Source: Strigamia acuminata
Taxonomy: Eukaryota; Arthropoda; Chilopoda; Geophilomorpha; Linotaeniidae
Length of the DNA stretch: 64,000 nucleotides
Direction of reading: 5' to 3'
NCBI GenBank assembly: GCA_949358305.1
Contig: OX442322.1
Location: 7,442,001-7,506,000 of the forward strand
Below the pieces are notes generated by a model. That model did no database searches. It saw nothing but the letters and a program-made list of their open reading frames with translations, and was not told the DNA's origin. The translations under genes and the position numbers were made by a program. Position 1 is the first letter of the stretch. Each line of letters begins with the position of its first letter. This document shows, piece after piece, positions 55,776 through 64,000 of this stretch.

Positions 55776-57641
55776 TCGTTTTTTTAAAGCTTGATTAATT
55801 GTCTTTGTGTATAATATTTTTTTTTTATAATTTTTTTCCTGTAGATTTCTTAATTGTACCCCCTGGATGAATTAACTTGTTTATTCAGCTGTAAACGCTT
55901 GTATATATTGGCAAAACAGGTGACGTGAGCATTTTGTGCGGCAACTTTGCGCAAACGCCCGGTCTTCTACCAACCGACAGACCTTCAGCCAACCGCCAAC
56001 CGTGTCCTGAGCACAAAACTTCTCACAATTGTAAGTAAACGAAAAACACTGGGGGAAAAATATGGCTTTACAAATTGTAAATGTTCCAAACGTTAATGTG
56101 AAAATGTGAGCTTTTAAATCAAATCAAATAAATCAAATCAAACAAATCAAATCAAATAACATTTTTTTCAAAGTCATGTAATTAATTAAATATTTACAAA
56201 AATTCTTTCTACTGGGTGGCCCAACAATCCGAGGAGGGTTCCCAGGGTGTCTCCAAAAAATGTATGTTTAGTTCAATTAAACATTTATTGATCATTAGTT
56301 GTGTTTAGTTTCGTTTAATTAACGTTTCTAGTGCAGTTTTTAACAGTGTGTCATCACCAATTATCGTTATCTTTCAACAATAAGAGATTCATATTCTAAT
56401 TAGTTTACAGTTTCCAAAGATATTATAAGCTTTTTATGGCCAATTTAAAGAAAATTTTCTCATTTATTCAATTTCAACCTACGGTATATTTCTCCAAAAT
56501 TCTACTTTCTAGTTTTAAATTTTAATATCAAATCTATCAAATTTTTTACTTTAAATTCAATTTTTTTTTTCCAATTTTAATCCAAATTTTTTCAATTTTT
56601 CTATTTTAGTTTAGACTTTCAACTTTTAAGCCTAATTCTTACAATATTGGGATTTTAACTCAAATTTTAAAGCTAATATCGGGAAAAAGCCGCATCTCCA
56701 CCACTTTGTTAACGTGATTTGATTGTCTTAAGTATTAAAACAACGTAAGATTTGTGTTTGTTAGGATTTTAGGAATGGCTCTTTAGTTTGTTAAATTCCT
56801 ATTATCTTTATTAAACGAGACCGGATATTTCTATCCAGAATTGTCTGAAATAATTCAATTACAAAGTTTTAACAAATTCAAAGTCAGACTGTTATCACAG
56901 TCTGCAATTATTAAATACAAGCTTAATTCAGTTGTAATTACATGAGTTTGATTTATCAAATGAATTTACACTTACACAATAAATTTAACAATCAATTAAT
57001 CTTATATTACCATAGTAAAATTCAATGTTAGTTAAGGAGAGCAAGGGCCATGCCTGAAATAGGCCGACTCCAAGCTCTCTTAGTACTCGTAAGGTTTCAA
57101 GTTGATCCTTTAAGTTTGAGATCTCAGAGAGAACTGATTTGAGTTTGGTGCTTTCACCTTCTGTTCCCCTATTTGGTGAGTTAACTGATCTGATGACATC
57201 ATCAGATGGCAAACTGCAAAGTTATTGTTAAAACTTACACATTTGAAATTTACAAACTGTAAAATTGTTTGTGTTTATTGTAAATTATCTTTTTAATTTT
57301 GTAAAGTAATTGATTGAAAAGCCAAAAACCAAAAATTAAAATGTACATTAACTTTTCAGCAATTAAAAGATATTTAAAGCCATTTTTTTTTTCAGTGTAA
57401 AAAGTAAATTTATTTTCTGATTTTAAAAAGAGATCCGTTTTATAAATTCATACGGTTTTAGTATGAGTTTTTAGCGACTCGAGAGCGCTCGAACTTTTTT
57501 AACCCTTTTAACACGAATTTTTGAGTGTAAACATCAATAATTCGATACACAGTCACTGTGAATCGTCAGGGACACGGGCAGATTTCCTGCTCAACTTTGA
57601 CGGGAATAGTGAACCACATATGCCGTGTGTGATGGCCTGTT
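55776..57641. other. mostly non-coding; possible minus-strand exon at 57217-57065
   Basis: On the minus strand an acceptor-like TTTGCAG precedes a stretch reading LPSDDVIRSVNSPN, then ESTKLKSVLSEISNLKDQLE, a coiled-coil-like peptide that may be an isolated exon of an unidentified gene. AAATCAAATC repeats occur at 56115-56160. Nothing else is supported. Confidence 0.35.
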
Positions 57642-57726
57642 CTCGGCGTCGGTGCACTTTGTTTCTGCGCACTTGGCGAAATGTTTTAACGCGCCAAGTT
57701 CGCGAAACAAGTGCGCCAACGCCGAG
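57642..57726. ncRNA. GC-rich hairpin candidate, about 85 nt
   Basis: The segment from CTCGGCGTCGGTGCAC to GTGCGCCAACGCCGAG folds into an imperfect stem with arms of about 36 nt, a few mismatches and a loop (AAATGTTTTAA) of about 11 nt. This is the size of a microRNA precursor. A small foldback element is the alternative. Confidence 0.4.
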
Positions 57727-58718
57727 GACTACGGTGCCCTGGTAGGGCCAAATAAATAAAAAAAAATTGAAAATTTTGAAAAGCTGTGGCCCAGGGGCCA
57801 TTGACCCATTTGACAGATTTTGACACCAGATGTGAAGGGGAGTGTTAATAATATCTAGGACGATCAGTAGTTGATTGTCCTAGGTAATATCTTCTGTTCA
57901 ACACGTGTTGTTTGTTATTTCGTTGTTGTCTTTGTAATGGATTGGAAAAGTTATGGCCTAGAGAAAAACTGTCTGTACTATCTGGTTAGGGGTGGTTACT
58001 AGAATACAAAAGTTTCAGCCACAGTCTGTGAAGGTGTGAAGGTGTGTGAGATATTTTTGTTTTGTATTGTACCTGTTGTCTTGCCTTGCAAGTGTATGGT
58101 GCATAAACAATCCTGTTTTTATTCAACCAACGAATTGTGTTTGGGCGCCGTTTTTAAATACATTTTTATCATGCGCGTTGAACCGAAGATATTACTACAC
58201 CCAGGAGGGCCAAATAAATAAAAATTTTCAAAAATTAAAATTGTTCAAAAAAAATGAAAAGCCGTTGCCCAGGAGGGCTCTCCAATTTTTTTCAATTTCT
58301 TAAAAAAAATCTACATGACACAGGAGGGCCATCGGACTACCGGTAGGATGACCAAATTCACTTAAAATTTTAAAAAAATTTAGATTTTTTTTTGAAAAGC
58401 TGTTGCTCTGGAGGGCCATCGACCCAGAAGGGCTATCCAAAAAATTTTCAATTTCTCAAACAAATCCACGTGTCCAGGAAGGCCATTGGGTCAGGAGGGC
58501 CAAATTCACATTAAATGTGACCTCTCAATTTTGCGACGGGATGGAGATCGCTATTGAGTGCTTATTAATGAATTATTAAAAACAAAATTTTGCGGTGGAC
58601 GCGGTAGAAGCGGTATTTGGGGTAGCTGAGAGCTGTATTTCCATGGGGTCGCGTTCGCGGAAAATTGAGAAGCGCGGCATATGTGCGCCCTCATAAATAT
58701 GAATATATTTTCAGTCTA
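57727..58718. repeat. degenerate repeats around AGGAGGGCCAAATAAATAAA, and spacer
   Basis: The words AGGGCCAAATAAATAAAAA and CCCAGGAGGGC recur at 57743, 58204, 58270, 58321, 58416 and 58493 in a loose array with an irregular period. No gene is seen. An AATATATTTTCAG at 58701-58713 just before the next ATG could be a splice acceptor. Confidence 0.5.
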
Positions 58719-59777
58719 ATGGCTTCAATGAGGGATCGATTTAACCATCGACAAGTAACTTGGACTGACCCCCGTATGCCCCGCTTGTTGTCTGTGGAAG
58801 GGGCCGATAGTGAGAGACGTCGCCCGCTGACCATGTCGGGTAGAGTATCCATTCTTCGAACGCCCGCTAGAGGCCAAGGTGCTCTTCGCTACACCACTCC
58901 CTCCTTCACCGAGCAAGGAGATGCGACCCACGAGCCCTCAATGATTTCAGTGATACATCAGCTGCCCGTGTGGGGATACGACCAGCCTAATACGTTCCAA
59001 ACATGGATGGAACGTGCTCGCTGTGCCGTGCGCCCCCTCTGCATGTTCCTACATGACATCAGTCTCAAAATTTTGCATGCTGTAAACACATACGAAGATA
59101 TTTTCGAGTATGTCACAGTCATTTTGGATGCCCAACAGGCTGTTCTTGAGTTTGAGAGATTACATCCTTTCTTTCACTTGCGCTGTGATGTGTGGGACGA
59201 AGCAGTGACACGTCTCCAGCGCGCTCACTTGCCATTGACCACATTATGGACTAATTTGGTGAATGGTGGTTATGCCCAAGAACCACATCGTTACCTGGGC
59301 TCGTATAACGCATACGAGCAGATGCGTGGCAGACCATTTTTTTCTGGATTAGATGTACAGCCACCCCAAGGACTAAGGGAGAAAGATTTTGACAAAGGGC
59401 CGCAGGCTTTACTGCCAGGCGATGCGATTCGACCTACCATCTTGGAGACCATCCGCCTCCAAGCCGAAACTGCCGTCACCGACGGAAACCAACGAGGAGC
59501 TGTGGGAGGAATCCCGAGTTCGGATTTAACTCCCACCTCGCCTTCACCACTGTCCTTACCTGTGATCTCGCTTTCATCACCGTCCTTATCGGCGACTCCA
59601 CCTTCATCACCGTCCTTACCGGCGACCTCGCCTTCATCACCGTCCTTACCGGCGGCCCCGTCCAGGAACGAAGGCATTGTTTACGTCAATGAACCCTGGC
59701 GAAATCGAGCCCGCCCCAACGCGCAAGAAGTCTTGCCTCGTAGTCCGGAGCGAAAAAGGGCTCATCATTTCTTTTAA
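58719..59777 (+). CDS. orphan 352-aa protein with SP-rich decapeptide repeats
   Basis: The first in-frame ATG (58719) gives MASMRDRFNHRQVTWTD; the frame is open slightly upstream, and TTTTCAG before the ATG may be an acceptor, so a 5' exon is possible. The N-terminal third is basic, the middle (about 85-220) looks folded and helical (WMERARCAVRPLCMFLHDIS, ERLHPFFHLRCDVWDEAV), and residues about 285-325 are a 10-residue repeat (SPSLPATSPS) from a 30-bp minisatellite. The C-terminus is basic. GC content is far above the neighbourhood. No domain is recognised; a gag-like or viral protein is conceivable. The opposite strand is also open for 128 codons across the repeat, as expected from repeat bias. 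Confidence 0.55.
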   Translation: MASMRDRFNHRQVTWTDPRMPRLLSVEGADSERRRPLTMSGRVSILRTPARGQGALRYTTPSFTEQGDATHEPSMISVIHQLPVWGYDQPNTFQTWMERARCAVRPLCMFLHDISLKILHAVNTYEDIFEYVTVILDAQQAVLEFERLHPFFHLRCDVWDEAVTRLQRAHLPLTTLWTNLVNGGYAQEPHRYLGSYNAYEQMRGRPFFSGLDVQPPQGLREKDFDKGPQALLPGDAIRPTILETIRLQAETAVTDGNQRGAVGGIPSSDLTPTSPSPLSLPVISLSSPSLSATPPSSPSLPATSPSSPSLPAAPSRNEGIVYVNEPWRNRARPNAQEVLPRSPERKRAHHFF

Positions 59778-60225
59778 AAAAACGCATTAGTCCTGAGCAA
59801 AGGCGATTGCAAGTACCTTCTGAAAAAGAAAATTTTTTTGTTTGTGTTTTTATGTTGGTTGTAAAGTAAATATACAACAATCTGTATCGTCTGTGAACAG
59901 CTTTCTTCCTAGAAACACTTCAATTACCGTAACCGTGTATTCACGCACCCTTTTCTCGACACCATCTTGACGAACAATTCTCTTTCACAACAACGGATAA
60001 GGATCTCGACAATGTGTTATTTTTTCAATTCAAACTGTGTAACCCGGAGTAAGTTAATTTGTAAAAAAAATTGCAATGAGAATTATATTTTCTGTTATTC
60101 ATCATCACAATAAGTTTAATATTTTTTCCTGTTAGGCTTAGAACTTGTTACATTGTTATTATATTTCGTTAATATATATATATATTATAAACTACTTGAA
60201 TACGAATAAACTACTTGAATATATA
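59778..60225. other. no gene seen
   Basis: 3' region of the orphan gene and AT-rich spacer with a TATATATA run near 60173. A sequence of about 30 bp (TAAACTACTTGAATACGAATAAACTA) at 60188-60213 recurs after the foldback element at 60925-60950. Confidence 0.45.
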
Positions 60226-60916
60226 CAGGATGTCCTAAAAGTCTGTATCACTCCAAATATTTCCTGAGCAATTACACCTAGGCCAAATTTGATGAAGTGA
60301 TCGTATAGGAAGTTGGGTGAGAGCCATCCAATGACGTCATCAAATTTGATCTTGAAAGTCATTTTCATAGTCATTCACTTTCTAACTTCTAAACCAATCA
60401 GGTTAGAGCAAAAAAGTCAATTACAAAGTTGTAGAGCACCATCAAATTAATACTATCCAATTTATCGTAGTCATCTTAAGTTAAATGTTTTCTTTTTGAA
60501 AAAGGAGACAAATCAGCTGAAATAAAGTCAGTCATTGTGACAAAACTTAAATTTCTATTAGAATAATACTGAATTACTTAAATAAACGTATTCAAATGTA
60601 CATTATTATGCAAGTAAACGAGAGAAACCACTGCCTTTTTTTAATGCCTCAATAATTATTTTATCACAGGAATAAAAAATTTCACTTTGCTGATTTTTTT
60701 CTGATTTGCCTCCTTTTTTAAAAAGAAAACATTTAACTTAAGATGACTAAGATAAATTAGCAAGTGAATGACCTTGAAAATGACCTTCAAGGTCAAATTT
60801 GGAGACGTCATTGGATTTCTCTCACCCAACTTCCTATACGATCGCTTCATCAAAATTGGCCTAGATGCAATTGCTCAGGAAATATTTGGAGGGGTACAGA
60901 CTTTTAGGACACCCTG
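60226..60916. mobile_element. foldback DNA element with very long inverted repeats, TA target site
   Basis: The ends are CAGGATGTCCTAAAAGTCTG and the complement of CAGGGTGTCCTAAAAGTCTG, flanked by TA on both sides. The inverted arms extend over about 230-290 bp each with high identity (for example GATCGTATAGGAAGTTGGG in both), leaving about 160 bp of loop. There is no open frame of note. TA duplication fits a Tc1/mariner-type derivative. Transcription through it would give a long double-stranded RNA. Confidence 0.8.
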
Positions 60917-60969
60917 TATATTATAAACTACTTGAATACGAATAAACTAGCAGAGAAGGCAAGAAAACA

Positions 60970-61782
60970 ATGGTTACAAACAAGGCAGTCTTTGACAGGA
61001 AACAGAAACAAAAACAGAAGGAGGAAGAAATACCGGCAGTCAAAATCAACTGTGACCTCCCACCTTGTTGCTGTAACACACAGATGGTCACTCAAATAAA
61101 TACACAACTGGTTAAAGAAGTAATGATGTAGGTATTTAACATTTAATAAACCAAAAAAATTTATTCCTAAAAAATATTTTTTTTATTTTCAGGGAGATGA
61201 AGAACCTGTCGGGAGCCCAACTCCAGGTTTTGATCAAACAAAACCAGAGTTATTTGCAGGAAATTACCAAGGGAGGGGTGAGTTTGCATTTCTATTTTAA
61301 AAAACTAAATTTTACACGACCCGCCTTGTTTCTTCCTAACCTAGCCTAACCTAAACCAGTCCTTGGTGTATATGATTTTTTAGTGTAGAAATAAGGGAAA
61401 ATAATGTTGAACTAGTCTTAAGGGCATTTTTTTAACAAAAATTTCAGCGGGTTTGTAATAGACATCGAGATTACTGCAACGGTAATGCAAGCGCAAGAAA
61501 AAACATGATGATGCACGATGTGTCTATTGAGATGTTCACCGATGATCAAGCCACTTTCGTAATGACCGAATTAGTGTCGATGTTTAGTCAGCTCTGGCGT
61601 ACGGTAATTTAATATATAATTTATCATGTGCAGAAATTGTCATTCTTGTTTTATTTTAGAAACGAAATTATGTTTTTAATGTGATATTACCAGAGGCGTT
61701 AATAAAAATTCTAATGGACCATAAAGGTTTAAGTTACTGTGCAGCGGAAGAAATAACGTTTCAAGGAAGATTCCTACATTAG
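60970..61782 (+). CDS. small four-exon gene, 173 aa, function unknown
   Basis: Exons 60970-61127, 61193-61277, 61448-61603 and 61660-61782 total 522 nt, with GT-AG introns and consistent phase. The N-terminus is charged (FDRKQKQKQKEEEIP), then a cysteine cluster CDLPPCCCN, a glutamine-containing helix (SGAQLQVLIKQNQSYLQE), VCNRHRDYCNGNASARKN, and a C-terminal part, YVFNVILPEALIKILMDHKG followed by LSYCAAEEI. That last segment resembles, from memory, the LPEA(I/L)I helix found after PWWP domains in MUM1/PWWP3A-type proteins, but no PWWP domain is present. The start codon lies 54 bp after the foldback element. An additional 5' exon cannot be ruled out. Confidence 0.7.
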
Positions 61783-62512
61783 GAATCATCTTCATGGGTA
61801 AGAAGGGTTTAGCAGTTACAGTAGGAATTCCTCATAATTTATGAGATAAATTTCATCTTTAACAAAATTTGTAAATTTAATTTACAATACATTTAATCAA
61901 ATTAAATTACATTTTTCTTGCAGTGACTATTCCTTGCAGTCCACCTCCTGTTTCTGGCCATCATCCCTTGATAATAATTTAATTGTTTTTGAGTAATAAC
62001 GTGGTCATTCTGCATTTTAACGTCATGTCGGTGTTAGTGAAGACGAATTTGTTTTTAAATTTGTGCCCAACATGATTAAAAAAACATATTAGATGTCCAA
62101 GATGATGTAGACATTTAGCCTAAATTTTATAAATATTTGCAAAAAAAATGTACTATTCTTCAGATTATCAATAAAACTTAAATTACAGGCCCTAATTTTA
62201 ACATACTTATTCATCTAGACTTTAATAAAATTGCTTTTTCACCAGCCATGTTTTGCTCTATACCGGCTATAGACTTCGACTTTTTGAGCGAGATTTAAAA
62301 AACATGATAAACACATGACAAATGGCAAGCAAGGCTATGGAGAATGCGCTTTATTGATTTCTAAAATACATTCGATTTATTTTAATATTTTACAATTAAG
62401 CTTTATTGATTTCTAAAATAAATTCGATTTATTTTAATATTTTACAAATATGTTTATAGAAAAACATTTCACAAAATGAAAATGTTGTAGAAATAAATTT
62501 ACCTTTCAGATA
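61783..62512. other. no gene seen
   Basis: AT-rich spacer. A unit of about 50 bp (CTTTATTGATTTCTAAAATA) is duplicated in tandem at 62349-62448. Confidence 0.45.
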
Positions 62513-63222
62513 AAAAACCAGTGTAGGCCAGATTGTTTACAGCTACTTCGCACATAGTACCTCATCTAAACATCCTTCTTTCTCAAGTAAAAACTGAAAA
62601 AAATAAACCAAATTCAGATAATGCAATCCAAGTTTTAAAACACAACCACTATTTATATTATCTTCATCTGCTAGTGCAAGAAATTTACTTCTGACATTAT
62701 CCAAAATTGGATTTCCTATATTCGAATGATAATTTAGCACCTCTGCAGCCATTTTTGCCGATTTTGTAAACACAGTATTTGTCACAGCTAATTTTGCAAA
62801 AGTGGTATTGTTAACTAAAACAGATCTAATATCAGCTAGCTGCCAGTGTGGAGATGTCAGGGCTAGAGATGTCATCGTACCAGCAAACAGATGCCATAGG
62901 TAATCAAATAACATTTCAAAAAAATAATTGTTCAATCTATAGATTTATCAAATAGCTACAAAATTTAGTTTCAATTACCTAAAATTGCATTTCCGAGAAA
63001 TTTGTGTCTGATATAATAACCAGTCTCTAATATATTACTGTAGTGTGGAGGATAAGTTATTGCTAGAAAGAGAAAGGATTTATCTCGAAACACGTAGCAA
63101 ATTTTATTTTCAAAATTACTCAATCTCATTAATTGTTCATCAGGTATACATTTCTCTGGATTGATTAAAGCGTCCTTTATCACATTCGTGTTTGTCGCGC
63201 CAGGCTGAATACCAGGTCTTAA
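62513..63222 (-). pseudogene. Dicer-like RNase III domain fragment, catalytically altered
   Basis: Two pieces on the minus strand. The first (63222-62979), after a CGTAG acceptor and before GTAATTG, reads RLSNFENKICYVF, DKSFLFLAITYPPHYSN and HKFLGNAILG. The second (about 62920-62513) reads YLWHLF, ADIRSVLVNNTTFAKLAV and further helical sequence. These match the second RNase III domain of Dicer, whose signature is LEFLGDAxLD followed by DLRSALVNN. The catalytic glutamate of that signature is K and the first aspartate is N. No proper AG acceptor precedes YLWHLF (TTATTTG stands where TTAG is expected), and the C-terminal frame shifts by two bases near 62545 before CEVAVNNLAYTGFLSE. A decayed paralogue is most likely; Drosha is a less good match. 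Confidence 0.72.
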
Positions 63223-63471
63223 CTACGAAACGGAATAAATGTAACAACATGATTGTAGAGAAAACAGAAACTTGAACATTTGTAAAATTGTGACGATTCT
63301 ACTTTTGGGCTAATTTATTAGTCCTTTTAAGATAGATAATTCGGTTTATACAAGACGTTGCTAAGTTTAGCAACAACCTAACCGAGATAAGCTACGGAAG
63401 CCTTTACAAACATGAATACGTGATCGAATAGAAATAACTTACAGTTTTAGTGTGACTTAGCATATTTATTA
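63223..63471. other. spacer or intron
   Basis: AT-rich sequence between the Dicer-like exon and the next minus-strand frame. It may be an intron of the Dicer-like gene. Confidence 0.3.
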
Positions 63472-63765
63472 CTAAATATTAATGATAACATAATTGGGTT
63501 CTTGACGCGTGTAAACGGGCGGCATCAACTGGTTGAGGATCCGGGCGAAGCCAAAGGGATACGGCTGACTTGCGGCATCGTCACAAATATCGCTACGGAG
63601 ACGTATTTGGTCCGCAGCTCGAGTATCTAATAATGCGAAGAGTCCTTCGCATAAGTAGGAATATTCAGCAGAATATTCCATGTTCCAAATGAATAAAAGT
63701 AAAGTAATTAGTGGAATACAACAAATGAATTGTTGTATAAATATTAATTGGGCGGGGACCGTCAC
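63472..63765 (-). CDS. 97-aa open frame with N-terminal hydrophobic segment, unknown
   Basis: The frame starts at 63765 (MTVPAQLIFIQQFICC), with a hydrophobic stretch over residues 5-28 that could be a signal anchor, then CEGLFALLDTRAADQIRLRS and LMPPVYTRQEPNYV. An internal ATG at about 63681 would remove the hydrophobic part. The soluble half has balanced composition and looks coding, but I do not recognise it. It could be an upstream exon of the Dicer-like gene or an independent small gene. Confidence 0.4.
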   Translation of the reverse strand: MTVPAQLIFIQQFICCIPLITLLLFIWNMEYSAEYSYLCEGLFALLDTRAADQIRLRSDICDDAASQPYPFGFARILNQLMPPVYTRQEPNYVIINI

Positions 63766-64000
63766 GACAATTGAGAGAACGTCGCGGGAGTTGTTGAGAC
63801 TCCATCCGCCAGCATGCCTTACGACGACAAGATCTCGTGATCAGGCGCCGAGTATTTAATTGTGTGCTTTAACTCGCTATCGGTGGTACCAACCACCAGG
63901 TAAACATTTCTATGGACTTACCGGTATAAAAGATATTGCCAATACAGGATTACCAATGCCCGAGTAATTTGTTTAACATGATATATTTTATATATCATTC
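63766..64000. other. window edge, no gene seen
   Basis: This is GC-richer sequence with GGTGGTACCAACCACC, a short palindrome at 63882-63897. No tRNA-like structure was found. Confidence 0.35.

Noticed and set aside
59291-59677. 128-codon minus-strand frame rich in GKDGDEGEV repeats
   Set aside because: It is the antisense of the 30-bp minisatellite in the longer plus-strand gene, which has better overall composition.

Overview
The window looks like arthropod nuclear DNA. It is AT-rich, its spliced genes have short introns (about 50-350 bp, with one of 1.1 kb), and it carries a heme peroxidase with an N-terminal clip-like six-cysteine domain, an arrangement typical of arthropods. It also has a secreted hemopexin metalloproteinase, NRF-6-type acyltransferase fragments and many class I and II transposons. 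I cannot name the species; crustacean, chelicerate and collembolan origins are all possible.

Layout. 1-2194: 3' end of a Ty1/copia element with its right LTR. 2195-5670: a duplicated block made of a peroxidase-type 3' UTR, a GGGGG-ended element with a GAATCCCA minisatellite, a VPS33A exon and NRF-6-like exons. 6218-6983: FAD synthase remnant. 9028-10260: SNRNP200 fragment followed by an IPO11 fragment. 12894-13464: probable solo LTR. 13737-17420: complete 11-exon heme peroxidase (871 aa). 17424-21083: second version of the duplicated block. 21084-28040: complete copia retrotransposon with identical 465-bp LTRs, inserted in a VPS33A pseudo-exon. 29232-29733: zinc-finger remnant. 30443-31905: third NRF-6-like copy. 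32291-35603: complete eight-exon matrix metalloproteinase (520 aa). 36765-39186: inverted, longer copy of the SNRNP200-IPO11 chimera. 40-44 kb: tandem repeats. 44708-47219: three compact intronless minus-strand genes of unknown origin. 49685-50869: Ulp1-like cysteine protease with a substituted catalytic histidine. 53-58 kb: repeats, a MITE and hairpins. 58719-59777: orphan GC-richer gene. 60226-60916: foldback element. 60970-61782: small four-exon gene. 62513-63222: Dicer-like RNase III remnant with altered catalytic residues.

Two conventional host genes, the peroxidase and the MMP, can be followed from signal peptide to stop with phases that add up to a multiple of three; both products are secreted and would act on extracellular matrix or in defence. 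Most of the rest is a patchwork of segmental duplications carrying broken pieces of housekeeping genes (VPS33A, SNRNP200, IPO11, FAD synthase), with introns kept, so they arose by DNA duplication and not by retrocopying. All family names come from reading motifs by eye and from memory of the families; no database search was run.
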